Below, in pieces: positions 42,172 to 50,525 of a DNA stretch of 64,000 bases; the first letter of the stretch is position 1, and every line of letters begins with the position of its first letter. Both the position numbers and the translations under genes were made by a program. The stretch is from DATACQ01 sp036555515 (GTDB lineage: Bacteria > Desulfobacterota > Binatia > UBA9968), in the NCBI GenBank assembly GCA_036555515.1, contig DATBLC010000161.1:73749-137748 (forward strand), written 5' to 3'. The notes below the pieces were generated by a model. The model had not been told where the DNA came from, did not search any database, and saw only the letters and a program-made list of their open reading frames with translations.

Positions 42172-42538
42172 GCAAGCCTCCTCGGCGCGGGAACTCTGGT
42201 CGTTGTCGTACCAGGCATCCCACGATAGCATTAATAATTATTTTCGAAAACCTAGATAGGGAAACGGCTCGGATCAGACTTTTACATCCCGACTATCTTG
42301 CTACACCAGTCGATGTCTCGCGTGACCATCGGATCGTGGGCGTATTCGATGAGTAACCGTTATGCTGAAACTTTCTGTTTGCCCTCCACACTTTTCTGAA
42401 CCGTCGAGCGCTTCATCATGCGCGCCTTTATCAGTTGGTCCAAGAACCCTTCGAAAGCTTTTTAGCACAAGCTGTTGGTTTGATGTTGATTCAATGTCGG
42501 GAGAGAGGTCAGGTGACAAATTGTGACAGAGTCGTTGG
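42172..42538. other. Intergenic region without a recognised gene
   Basis: About 365 bases of lower GC than the rest. A short minus-strand stretch (IEYAHDPMVTRDIDWCSKI and a stop) near 42290-42370 looks like a protein tail, but too little is left to assign it. No promoter was identified for the PIN remnant. Confidence 0.4.
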
Positions 42539-42956
42539 ATGGCGCGATTCCCGGCAAGGCTCGCGGGATTGTTTCTCGATACGCGTGTTTTGTTAACTGC
42601 CTGCGCGTCGACGAGCGGCGCGTCCCATGACATCTTCCGCCTAGCGCCTGATTATTATTGGATTCTGATCACGACTCCCTACGTGATCGGTGAAGTGCTC
42701 AACAACCTGACGGAGTTTCCAGCATCGGCGAGCGCTCAGTGGGCGAAATCGCGTGGTGATCTTCTACTGTTTGACGATGTTTTAGCCCTCGACCGCGCAG
42801 CGATTTGTCCCGCCGGTAAGGACCGTCTAATCCTATTCAGTACGCTGGTCTGGACCGATGTCTTTCTCTGCCGCGAGACAACGGGAATCTTGGTGTCGCG
42901 CTAGGGGTCTACGCGTGCTTGACAAGGCCAGTTTCCTCGCTAGAGTGCGGATGTGA
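42539..42956 (+). pseudogene. PIN-domain toxin, frameshifted in the C-terminal third
   Basis: The first 121 codons encode a PIN-like start: LFLDTRVLLTACAS (acidic residue D14-type), ITTPYVIGEVLNNL (conserved Glu), and PAGKDRLILFSTLVWTDVFL (late aspartate area). After that the frame fails, ending at 42904. In the neighbouring phases the continuation can be read in pieces: RDNGNLGVALGVY, then VLDKASFLARVRM with a TGA that overlaps the GTG of the antitoxin gene (GTGA). At least two frameshifts have split the gene. A natural PIN protein would be about 135-145 residues. PIN proteins cut RNA. This copy should be inactive. Confidence 0.65.
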
Positions 42957-43255
42957 GCAAATTCACGAGCAAACTGCAAATTACGCCGCCTAAAGCATTT
43001 GCGGACCATCTCGGGATAAAACCTGGCGACGAAATCGACTGGCAATTGGCGGCTGACGTTGTGTGGGTCATACGCGTGACGAAGAGGCGCGCAGCGAAAA
43101 ACAGGTCCCTCCGATTGCGGTTTTTCGATTGGGCCACTCGCCGGCAGAAAGAGCGCCAGAAGGCTCTCGACCCGGCGCTGGTTCGATCCTCTAAAGCGGG
43201 GTTCGGGTGGACTCAGGAGTCACTCTATCTTTGTGGCGAATCGGGTCGACGCTAA
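42953..43255 (+). CDS. AbrB/MazE-type antitoxin-like protein
   Basis: A 100-residue protein starting with GTG at 42953. It has the swapped-hairpin DNA-binding N-terminus (SKFTSKLQITPPKAFADHLGIKPGDEI read in two parts, then DWQLAADVVWV). A basic helix rich in R/K follows, and the tail GFGWTQESLYLCG would be the toxin-binding part. It is translationally coupled to the broken PIN gene: the GTG overlaps the TGA that closes the shifted PIN reading. The order toxin then antitoxin is less usual than the reverse. It is probably still expressible, so it may be a solo regulator left after toxin loss. Confidence 0.65.
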   Translation: MSKFTSKLQITPPKAFADHLGIKPGDEIDWQLAADVVWVIRVTKRRAAKNRSLRLRFFDWATRRQKERQKALDPALVRSSKAGFGWTQESLYLCGESGRR

Positions 43256-43288
43256 CGCGATCTTGACAACCTACATTCGTCGGTGACC

Positions 43289-44587
43289 ATGGGACGTACC
43301 AAAACTCCCGCCCCCCGTACTCCGCTCGACGGCGTCACCATCAACAAGCGCCGGTTGATGCGCGATTTGAACGCCATCGGGCGCATCGGCATCGGCAGCC
43401 ACGGCGCCGTCACCCGGCTGGTATTTTCGGTCAAGGAGCTGCGCAGCCGCCAGCTATTGATTCACTTGATGCGCCAGGCCGGGCTGATGATTCACATCGA
43501 TGCCATCGGCAATATCTTCGGCCGGCTCGACGGCGCCAATCCCAAAGCGCCCGCGGTGCTTGCGGGTTCGCATCTCGATACTGTCATTCACGGCGGCAAA
43601 TACGACGGCCCCGTGGGCGTCGTCGGCGCCCTCGAAGCGGTCAGAACCATCCATGAGCATTCAATCCCCATCCGCTCGCCCCTCGAAGTGGTCTGCTTCG
43701 TCGGCGAAGAATCGAGCCGCTTCGGCTTTTCGACCCTGGGCAGCAGTCTCGTGGCCGGCGAGGTTCGCGCCAGAGACCTGGCGAACGCCGTCGATCAACA
43801 GGGCACAAAATTGGCGGACGTGCTGGCGAGCCTAGGAATATCGCGGCGCAATCTCGGCGCCATCAAACGGAACCCCAGAGAACTCAAGGCGTATTTGGAG
43901 CTGCACATCGAGCAAGGACCGATTCTCGAAGCCAAAAAGAAACGAATTGGGCTGGTCACCGCGATCGCCGCGCCGAGCCGTTTCAGAGTGGTTTTCAAAG
44001 GACAAGCGGATCACTCCGGCACGACGCCCATGGAGATGCGTAAGGACGCGCTGGTGGCCTCGGCGCAGTTGATCGAATTTGTCGAAAAAATCTGCCGCAA
44101 GTTTTCTTCCATGGCGAAAGGCAGGGTCGTTGGCACGGTGGGTGCGATGAAGCTCGAACCCGGCGTGATCAATGCCGTGCCGGGCAGAACAGAATTGTCC
44201 GTCGATATTCGCGGCATCACCGCGCGCTCTAAGGATCAGGTAGCAAAGATGGTCAAACAAAAAGCCAATGCCATCGCCAGCGCGCGCGGCATCGGCGTAG
44301 AGATTTTGCCGATCCGCGAAGAACACCCTGTGCCGCTGGACAAACGCTTGCTGCGCGTGACAAAAGCAATATGCGATGAAAAAGGGCTGGACTACGAAAT
44401 CATGCCCTCCGGCGCCGGCCACGATGCCATGCAGATAGCCAAAATTACCCCGGCGGGCATGATTTTCGTGCCAAGTACGCGCGGCATCAGTCATAATCCG
44501 ATGGAGTGGACCGAGCCCGAAGATATCTGCCTCGGTGCGCAACTGTTGATGGAAACAATGATCAGAGTCGCCAATGAGAAACTCTAG
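43289..44587 (+). CDS. M20 family hydrolase (N-carbamoyl amino acid hydrolase / allantoate amidohydrolase type)
   Basis: About 432 residues from ATG 43289 (an in-frame GTG lies at 43283). Metal-binding positions include GSHLDTVIHGGKYDGPVGVV (His and Asp), FVGEESSRFGF (Glu-Glu), HIEQGPILE (His and Glu region), and the late histidine in RGISHNPMEWT. The dimerisation domain contains ADHSGTTPMEMRKDAL. Members hydrolyse N-carbamoyl amino acids, allantoate or beta-ureidopropionate in the cytosol. Here the neighbours PyrR and PyrE make a ureido product of pyrimidine breakdown a fair guess. It is followed by an inverted-repeat element and then pyrR. Confidence 0.9.
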   Translation: MGRTKTPAPRTPLDGVTINKRRLMRDLNAIGRIGIGSHGAVTRLVFSVKELRSRQLLIHLMRQAGLMIHIDAIGNIFGRLDGANPKAPAVLAGSHLDTVIHGGKYDGPVGVVGALEAVRTIHEHSIPIRSPLEVVCFVGEESSRFGFSTLGSSLVAGEVRARDLANAVDQQGTKLADVLASLGISRRNLGAIKRNPRELKAYLELHIEQGPILEAKKKRIGLVTAIAAPSRFRVVFKGQADHSGTTPMEMRKDALVASAQLIEFVEKICRKFSSMAKGRVVGTVGAMKLEPGVINAVPGRTELSVDIRGITARSKDQVAKMVKQKANAIASARGIGVEILPIREEHPVPLDKRLLRVTKAICDEKGLDYEIMPSGAGHDAMQIAKITPAGMIFVPSTRGISHNPMEWTEPEDICLGAQLLMETMIRVANEKL

Positions 44588-44714
44588 CAGGCTGCTGAAA
44601 AAGCCTCATAGGCTTCGTTGCGCTCGATCGCCTCGCTCGAACGTGCATGCTGAGCACGCCTCCTCTTGTCGATCTATCGCGCGCCTCGCCTCTAAGATCT
44701 TTTTGAGCAGCCTG
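44588..44714. repeat. Intergenic element with 16-base inverted ends
   Basis: CAGGCTGCTGAAAAAG (44588-44603) and its reverse complement (44699-44714, one mismatch) bound a 127-base stretch between the M20 gene and pyrR, starting directly after the M20 stop codon. Similar CAGGCTGC..AAAAA ends are common in deltaproteobacterial-type intergenic repeats. A half trace AGCAGCCTGC is seen again near 45400. It may fold as a large hairpin and terminate the upstream gene. Confidence 0.6.
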
Positions 44715-44737
44715 CCGAACTTTTTCACGGAGCTTTG

Positions 44738-45286
44738 ATGGTCAAGCAAAATCGCAAATCGAAGAAAAGGCGCATCCTCACCGCAGCCCAGGTCAAAGCC
44801 ATCTTCGAGCGCTTCGCCAGAGAGATGTTGCGCCATTACGGTAGTTTCGACCAGATCGTTTTCATCGGCGTCAGAACTCGCGGTCCCTACGTCGCCAAGC
44901 GCCTGGCCCAGATCATTAAGAAACGACAGGGCAAGGACATTCCGGTGGGTGAAATGGACATCACGCTTTATCGTGACGACTTGAACGCGCTGCTTCCCGG
45001 CGGGACCATCGATCACACGCGGATCCCATTCGATATCGCGAATAAAATCATCGTCCTTTTCGACGACGTGTTGTACACGGGGCGAACCGTGCGTGCGGCG
45101 GTCGATCATCTGATCGACCTGGGCCGGCCGCGCATGATACATCTCGCCGTCATGATCGATCGCGGCGGCCGCGAGTTGCCCATTGCCGCCAATTACGTCG
45201 GCAAGAAGATCGCTCTGGCGGCCGCAGGAAATGTTCAGGTGAGGCTCAAAGAGGTGGACAAGGTTGATGAGGTTTTAATCACTTAA
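44738..45286 (+). CDS. pyrR: PyrR-type bifunctional regulator / uracil phosphoribosyltransferase
   Basis: A 182-residue PRTase. The PRPP motif VLFDDVLYTGRTVRAAVDHL is the PyrR signature, and FIGVRTRGPYVAKRL and GEMDITLYRDDL are also family-specific. PyrR binds the mRNA leader of pyrimidine genes and carries a weak uracil PRTase activity. The gene has a GGAG a few bases upstream. No pyr gene follows directly (the next is an iron ABC importer after about 245 bases), and the PyrR binding loop was not searched for with a model. It is therefore an isolated copy. Another pyrimidine gene, pyrE, lies 4 kb to the left. Confidence 0.9.
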   Translation: MVKQNRKSKKRRILTAAQVKAIFERFAREMLRHYGSFDQIVFIGVRTRGPYVAKRLAQIIKKRQGKDIPVGEMDITLYRDDLNALLPGGTIDHTRIPFDIANKIIVLFDDVLYTGRTVRAAVDHLIDLGRPRMIHLAVMIDRGGRELPIAANYVGKKIALAAAGNVQVRLKEVDKVDEVLIT

Positions 45287-45460
45287 GCGCGCCGACATGA
45301 TGATTGGAAGAAAAGCGAAATCTTTATACGCTAATGAACGCACGTACCACGAACACTGATCACGCGAATTACGCGCCGCGCATCTGAAATCTCTTTAAGC
45401 AGCCTGCAGCCAGCAATTATCGGCAACTAGCCGGCATTTTTATAGTTTTGTAACGATCTC

Positions 45461-45489
45461 TTGACAGGATCGGGCCCTCGTGGTGACTT
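45461..45489 (+). promoter_or_regulatory. Candidate promoter of the iron importer operon
   Basis: TTGACA at 45461-45466, a 17-base spacer and a weak TGACTT at 45484-45489. It lies 42 bases ahead of the binding-protein ATG (45531), which has GGGAGG as ribosome site. The -10 is poor, so an activator or a different start is possible. No Fur-box-like palindrome was seen. Confidence 0.35.
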
Positions 45490-45530
45490 ACCATCGTGAG
45501 GGTGGTTTTTTTCGACTTGCGGGAGGATTT

Positions 45531-46847
45531 ATGCAGCGTTATGCACTCATTGCGATTTGTTCGGTTCTCTGGCTGCTGGCCGGCAGAGCTTCGGCCAGAG
45601 ACGTGGTCGTGGTCACATCGTTTCCCAAGGAGTTATTCGAAACCTACAAAAAAGCCTTCGAGCTGAAGCATCCCGGCACCAACGTAATCATCAACAGCAA
45701 GCAAACCAACGCCGGCGTTACTTACCTGCGCGAGACTAGAGCGAAGCCGGAGGCGGATGTCTTCTGGGTGAGCGCTCCCGACGCGTTTCAAACATTGGAT
45801 TCCGACGGCCTGCTGGAAAAATACGCACCGCCCACGGAGATCATGGCGAAAATTCCCGCCAAGATCGGAACCTTTCCGATCCACGACCCCGACGGCAAGT
45901 ACTTTGGCTTCGCTATCAGCGGCTACGGCCTGATGTGGAACAGGAACTACCTCAAGGCACACAAGTTGCCGGCGCCCAAGGAATGGACGGACTTGGCCGA
46001 TCCAAAATATCACAACCACCTCGTGATCAGCGCGCCGTCGCGCAGCGGCACGACCCACTTGACGGTGGAGACGATATTGCAGGCCTATGGCTGGGAAAAG
46101 GGCTGGGCCTTGTTGCTTAACGCGGGCGGCAACATGGGTTCCATCACCGAGCGCAGCTTTGGTGTCCCCGAGGCCGTCATCAGCGGTCAATACGGGATCG
46201 GCGTGGTCATCGACTTCTTTGGCTTATCGGCCATCGCCAGCGGCCAGCCGGTGGAATTCATTTATCCATCGTTGACTGCCGTCGTCCCCGCCAGCGTCGG
46301 CATCGTCAAAGGCGGGCCCAACCCGCAGGAGGCCAGGGCGTTCGTGAATTATCTCCTCAGCGAAGCCGGCCAGCAAGTACTGTTTGCCCCGGAGATCGCC
46401 CGGCTGCCGGTTATCCCGGACCTATACACCAGGGCACCTAAGGACTACCCGGATCCATTCAAAAAGAAAATGGGCGGTGTCAATTTCAACGACCAGCTTT
46501 CCTCCGCGCGTCGTGACGTGGTGAATTCACTTTTTGATCACGTCATTACTTTTCGCCATAAGGAGCTGAGGGATAGCTGGAAGAGCATCTACGCGGCCGA
46601 AGCCGCTCTGGCGAAAAGCAAGAGCGCCAATGCGGCCCAAGGCAAAAGTCTGACCGGCGAGGCTAGAAAACTCGCATCCCAAGTGCCGATCAATGACAAA
46701 CGGGCAAGCGATAAAGAGGTTACTGGCGCCTTCAAGTCAAAATCCGGCCTCAAAGCCCAGCTGGAAACCGAGTGGGAAAACTTCGCCAGAGGTAACTTCG
46801 CCAAAGCTAAGGAACTGGCGGACAAGGCCGCTGCGCTGGCGCGCTAG
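45531..46847 (+). CDS. Iron(III)-type ABC transporter substrate-binding protein with C-terminal extension
   Basis: A 438-residue periplasmic protein starting at 45531 after GGGAGG. A signal peptide covers about residues 1-23 (LIAICSVLWLLAGRASA). The mature part has VVVVTSFPKELFETYKKAFEL, ADVFWVSAPDAFQTL, and PSLTAVVPASVGIVKGGPNPQEARAFVNYLLSEAGQQVL, as in ferric-ion and polyamine-type family 1 binding proteins. The last ~110 residues, beyond the usual end near 330, form an extra helical charged domain (LAKSKSANAAQGKS, KAKELADKAAALA). It is followed by permease and ATPase genes, so a complete importer. The ligand may be iron or another small solute; no tyrosine-cluster iron site was confirmed. 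Confidence 0.86.
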   Translation: MQRYALIAICSVLWLLAGRASARDVVVVTSFPKELFETYKKAFELKHPGTNVIINSKQTNAGVTYLRETRAKPEADVFWVSAPDAFQTLDSDGLLEKYAPPTEIMAKIPAKIGTFPIHDPDGKYFGFAISGYGLMWNRNYLKAHKLPAPKEWTDLADPKYHNHLVISAPSRSGTTHLTVETILQAYGWEKGWALLLNAGGNMGSITERSFGVPEAVISGQYGIGVVIDFFGLSAIASGQPVEFIYPSLTAVVPASVGIVKGGPNPQEARAFVNYLLSEAGQQVLFAPEIARLPVIPDLYTRAPKDYPDPFKKKMGGVNFNDQLSSARRDVVNSLFDHVITFRHKELRDSWKSIYAAEAALAKSKSANAAQGKSLTGEARKLASQVPINDKRASDKEVTGAFKSKSGLKAQLETEWENFARGNFAKAKELADKAAALAR

Positions 46848-46886
46848 TGCGGGTTCAAGGAGCAACGCTCAATGTCCTCGCGTCCT

Positions 46887-46912
46887 AACTTTGAACCGCG
46901 CCGAAGGCGCCA
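46887..46912 (+). repeat. 26-base exact intergenic repeat, copy B
   Basis: Identical to 32207-32232, again in a gap between two genes of one strand and again just ahead of a gene (the permease). The central GCGCC-GAA-GGCGC can form a hairpin. A second GTTGAACTTTGAAC trace follows immediately, similar to the GTTCAA heptamer class. Confidence 0.75.
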
Positions 46913-46959
46913 TGTTGAACTTTGAACCGGCGCTGGGCTCGTGAGCAGCACCACGCGTA

Positions 46960-48663
46960 ATGGCTCTTGCCGCAATTTCATTGGCTAGGATCAAGAATAG
47001 AGTCGACTGGTGGCAAGGAGCCCTCATGACCCTCCTCCTTGCACTGCTGGTCGCATTTATTCTCTATCCAGTGTTGCGGGTCCTGTGGATTTCCCTGCAA
47101 GATGACCAGGGCAGCCTGACCCTCGTGCACTTCGCCAATTTTTTTCGCCGTCCACTTTTTCGGGAAGCCCTTTGGAACAGTCTTTGGAGCGGCTTCCTCG
47201 TCGTTAGCTTCAGCGCCGCGCTTGCGCTCCCGCTTGCCTACCTGCTGGCGAGGTTCGAATTCAAAGGAAAAGTCTTCCTGCAAACTGCCGCCATCCTGCC
47301 GCTCGTTATTCCGCCGTTCGTGGGCGCCGTTGCTTTGCAGCTGATTCTCGGGCGTAGCGGCATGGTCAACTTGCTGCTGATGGAATGGTTCGACCTTACC
47401 ATTCCCTTTATGGAAGGGTTGACCGGGGTAGTGCTGGTCCAAACTCTGCACTTCTTTCCATTCATTCTTTTGAATACGGTAGTTTCGTTGTCGAACATCG
47501 ATTCATCCCTGGAAGAAATGGCGCAAAACCTGGGCAGCCATGGAATTAGACTCTTCTACCGGGTGACCCTGCCGTTGATGCTGCCGGGATTTATCGCTGG
47601 CTCGCTGTTGACTTTTATCCGGGCCATCGACGATCTCGGCACGCCGTTGATGCTCAATTACAAGAATCTGCTCGCGCCCCAGGCCTACCTGCGCATCACT
47701 ACTATCGGCATCGACGATGTGGACGGCTATGTCGTTTGCGTGGTGCTGGTTATCCTATCCCTGGCGGCGCTCCTTGCGGCGCGAAAATACTTGAGCCTTT
47801 CCGAGTACGCGACGGTTCAAAGAGGCGCCGCGGTGACGCGCCGACTCCAGGGCGGACGACTCTTACTGGCCTGGCTCGCCATCGCGGTCATCTTGGCCGT
47901 GAGCTTATTGCCACATATCGGCATTCTTCTGCTGTCATTTACCAGGGTCTGGAGCTTTACTCTCTTGCCGACTACTTACACCCTCGGCAATTACGTGGAG
48001 ATTCTCTTTCGAGTGCCGCACTTCGTTCTCAACACGCTGGTCTATACGCTGCTGGCCGCCTCTTTTGATATCGTTCTCGGCGCCGCCATCGCTTATCTCC
48101 TGTTGCGCAGTGGCGTGCCGGGGAGAAATTTACTCGATGCCGTGGCCACGATGCCCCTGGCGGTCCCCGGCGTCGTGCTTGCCGTCGGTTATCTGCGGGT
48201 TTTTCACGGCTGGGACTTTCCGGGCGTCGGCGCGCCGCTGACCTCTTCGTGGTTGATCCTGGTAGTCGCTTATACAATGCGCCGCCTGCCGTACACGGTG
48301 CGCGCTTGCTACGCTGCTCTCCAGCAGGTCCATATTACTTTAGAAGAATCGGCGCAAAATCTCGGCGCCAACCGGCTGCGGACATTTCTGCGTATCACCT
48401 TGCCCATGATCGCCGGTGGTTTAGTCGCGGGCGGCCTCATCGCCTTTGTCACTTCATGCGTTGAGCTTGCCTCAACCATCATGCTGGTGCCGCGCATCGA
48501 GCTGGGGCCGATTTCTTACGGCATCTATCTCTACATGCAAAGCCCGCTCGGGCGCGGCGCGGGCGCGGCGCTCGGCGTGGTCGCCATCCTGCTGGTTTCG
48601 CTGGGAACCTACCTCACCCATCGCGTATTCGGCGGCCGCGCGGGCAACGCCTTTCGAATCTAA
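46960..48663 (+). CDS. Iron(III)-type ABC transporter permease, two fused domains
   Basis: A 567-residue membrane protein with about twelve spans in two BPD-type halves (about 15-280 and 295-560). Each half has an EAA loop that contacts the ATPase: EEMAQNLGSHGIRLFYRVTLP near 190 and EESAQNLGANRLRTFLRITLP near 468. The fused arrangement is typical of FbpB/SfuB/CysTW-like iron importers. It is encoded between the binding-protein and ATPase genes, separated by 112 and 2 bases. The start is the first ATG of the open frame and has no strong ribosome site, so it may be coupled to upstream translation or start elsewhere. Confidence 0.9.
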   Translation: MALAAISLARIKNRVDWWQGALMTLLLALLVAFILYPVLRVLWISLQDDQGSLTLVHFANFFRRPLFREALWNSLWSGFLVVSFSAALALPLAYLLARFEFKGKVFLQTAAILPLVIPPFVGAVALQLILGRSGMVNLLLMEWFDLTIPFMEGLTGVVLVQTLHFFPFILLNTVVSLSNIDSSLEEMAQNLGSHGIRLFYRVTLPLMLPGFIAGSLLTFIRAIDDLGTPLMLNYKNLLAPQAYLRITTIGIDDVDGYVVCVVLVILSLAALLAARKYLSLSEYATVQRGAAVTRRLQGGRLLLAWLAIAVILAVSLLPHIGILLLSFTRVWSFTLLPTTYTLGNYVEILFRVPHFVLNTLVYTLLAASFDIVLGAAIAYLLLRSGVPGRNLLDAVATMPLAVPGVVLAVGYLRVFHGWDFPGVGAPLTSSWLILVVAYTMRRLPYTVRACYAALQQVHITLEESAQNLGANRLRTFLRITLPMIAGGLVAGGLIAFVTSCVELASTIMLVPRIELGPISYGIYLYMQSPLGRGAGAALGVVAILLVSLGTYLTHRVFGGRAGNAFRI

Positions 48664-48665
48664 AG

Positions 48666-49772
48666 ATGCAATCCGCTGAAGTCAGACTGGATAAAATCGG
48701 AAAATGTTACGGCGATCAATGGGTGGTGCGCGGCGTGACATTGCATATCAGGCGAGGCGAGTTTTACACCTTTCTCGGTCCTAGCGGCTGCGGCAAGACA
48801 ACGCTACTGCGCATCATTGCCGGCTTCGTGATGCCGGATGAGGGGACGGTGTTTCTCGACGGCGAGGCCGTAAACCATATCCCTCCTTGGCGCCGCAACG
48901 TCGGCATGGTGTTCCAGAATTACGCTTTATGGCCGCACATGACGGTCTTCGAAAATGTCGCCTTCGGCCTAAAAGAGCGCAGGATCGCAGGGGGCGAACT
49001 GCAAAAAAGAGTTAGGCAGGCGCTGGCACAGGTCGATCTTGAAGGTACCGAAACCCGGCGGCCTTCGCAACTCTCCGGCGGCCAACAACAACGGGTCGCT
49101 TTGGCGCGCACGCTGGTTATTCAACCCCGAGCGTTACTCTTGGACGAACCGCTCAGCAATCTCGACGCGAAATTGCGCGCCGAAATGCGTCTCGAACTCT
49201 TGAAGCTGCAGCGCGATCTTGGGCTAACGACGATCTACGTCACCCATGACCAGGAAGAAGCCCTCGCCATGTCCACCCGGGTCGCGGTGATGAGCCGCGG
49301 GCGAGTGGTGCAGGAAGGCACGCCGCGCGTGATCTACGAACAGCCGGTCGATGAATTTGTCGCCGCCTTCGTGGGCAAGTCGAATTTGATTTCGGGGAAA
49401 GTCGCCAATCTGCCCGGCCAATGGCTCGAGGTGAATTGCGGCGGGGGTATTATCGTGCGCGCCGCCCTGCCGCGCTCAGCAGCCCCCGCACAAGCCGGTG
49501 ACCGCGTCTTTCTCAGCATTCGTCCAGAAGCCGTCGAGATTACCCCCCCGGGCGCGGCTGCAGGCGAGCGTAACGCAATCTCTGGGAGGATCGCCGCCTG
49601 CGCATATCAAGGTTCCTACGTCGAGTATGAAATCACCGCTTTGGGCAAGGCGTGGAAAGCCCACACCGCCAACCCCAAAGGAAAAACGCTCTTTCAATCC
49701 GGCGATGAGGTCGCGTTGAGGTTCGCGCCGGACGACGTCGTTATCGTGCCGGCAGAGGGCGGAGAAACTTGA
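48666..49772 (+). CDS. Iron(III)-type ABC transporter ATPase
   Basis: A 368-residue ATPase. Walker A is GPSGCGKTTLL (about 37-47), the Q-loop is FQNYALWPHMT, the signature is LSGGQQQRVALARTL, Walker B is LLLDEPLSN, and the H-loop histidine is in YVTHDQEEAL. A C-terminal TOBE-like domain of about 130 residues (VFLSIRPEAVEI, FAPDDVVIV) completes the FbpC/PotA subtype. It energises import of the substrate bound by the 45531 protein. The 2-base gap to the permease stop makes coupling likely. Confidence 0.93.
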   Translation: MQSAEVRLDKIGKCYGDQWVVRGVTLHIRRGEFYTFLGPSGCGKTTLLRIIAGFVMPDEGTVFLDGEAVNHIPPWRRNVGMVFQNYALWPHMTVFENVAFGLKERRIAGGELQKRVRQALAQVDLEGTETRRPSQLSGGQQQRVALARTLVIQPRALLLDEPLSNLDAKLRAEMRLELLKLQRDLGLTTIYVTHDQEEALAMSTRVAVMSRGRVVQEGTPRVIYEQPVDEFVAAFVGKSNLISGKVANLPGQWLEVNCGGGIIVRAALPRSAAPAQAGDRVFLSIRPEAVEITPPGAAAGERNAISGRIAACAYQGSYVEYEITALGKAWKAHTANPKGKTLFQSGDEVALRFAPDDVVIVPAEGGET

Positions 49773-49823
49773 CTTTGCACGGCTTGCGCAGCTTTTGAGC
49801 CGCTGGTCGTCACATATCTTTGA

Positions 49824-50525
49824 CTACGCCCGTTCTTCGATGGGGAGTTGGCGGCGCAACAACAATGTCATCACGTCCGAGCCATCGCTGTGCGTTTCAA
49901 TGAACCGGCGCAATGCTTCCACTTCGCCAGAAGTAAATTGTCCGGCGCACAGTTGGAGCAAGCAATCTTTGGTGCGCGCTTCCAGCGCCGCATACGAGAT
50001 GTTGTCATTTGCGTAGGAAGGCTCGGTGACTGTAACCGCGCGCGCGTCCACTTGACTGGCGGCGTGGCGAAAAAGGGCGATAAAGAGATCGACTTTCGCG
50101 TCGCTCAACATGGGGCCAGAGGCGTGGCCAAAGCGCAGTCTTAGCTCCTTGCGAATCTCCCGCTCCTGAATTTCAAGAACCACTACCGGCTCGCCAAAAC
50201 GCGCTTCTATGGGTTCGTAGCTGAGCGGCTCGTCGATGCTCCGGCGTGAGCGGCGCAAGAGAAAATTCCGATGCCCGTTGGTCACTTCGAGATACGCCAC
50301 GGCCATGGGATCAGCGGCTGTTCCTTCGGGAAAATACAGTTCGCCGAGGGCTTTCAGGGCCTCCAACCCGTGGTCCGCATGCCGGATCATAAACCGGCGC
50401 CAATCATCGGCATGATTTTCGTGGACGTCGCCGGCGCTGACAAAATAATTCGGCGCGGTATCGAAAGCGGTGACGTGATGTACCGCGCCGCAGGCGCGGC
50501 ACAGGATGAATTTGCGATTATGCAT
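49824..50525 (-). CDS. Hypothetical protein with N-terminal CxxC, coupled to receiver kinase
   Basis: A 233-residue protein I do not recognise. It has CRACGAVHHVTAFD at the N-terminus, which could be half a zinc ribbon with another ligand further on, a middle HGLEALKALGELYF, a basic loop RRSRRSID, and a helical C-terminus CAGQFTSGEVEALRRF. Its ATG overlaps the last 8 bases of the receiver-kinase gene, so it is co-translated and likely connected with that signalling protein. It converges on the ABC ATPase gene. It may be a ligand or output partner, but no function is assigned. Confidence 0.55.
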   Translation of the reverse strand: MHNRKFILCRACGAVHHVTAFDTAPNYFVSAGDVHENHADDWRRFMIRHADHGLEALKALGELYFPEGTAADPMAVAYLEVTNGHRNFLLRRSRRSIDEPLSYEPIEARFGEPVVVLEIQEREIRKELRLRFGHASGPMLSDAKVDLFIALFRHAASQVDARAVTVTEPSYANDNISYAALEARTKDCLLQLCAGQFTSGEVEALRRFIETHSDGSDVMTLLLRRQLPIEERA

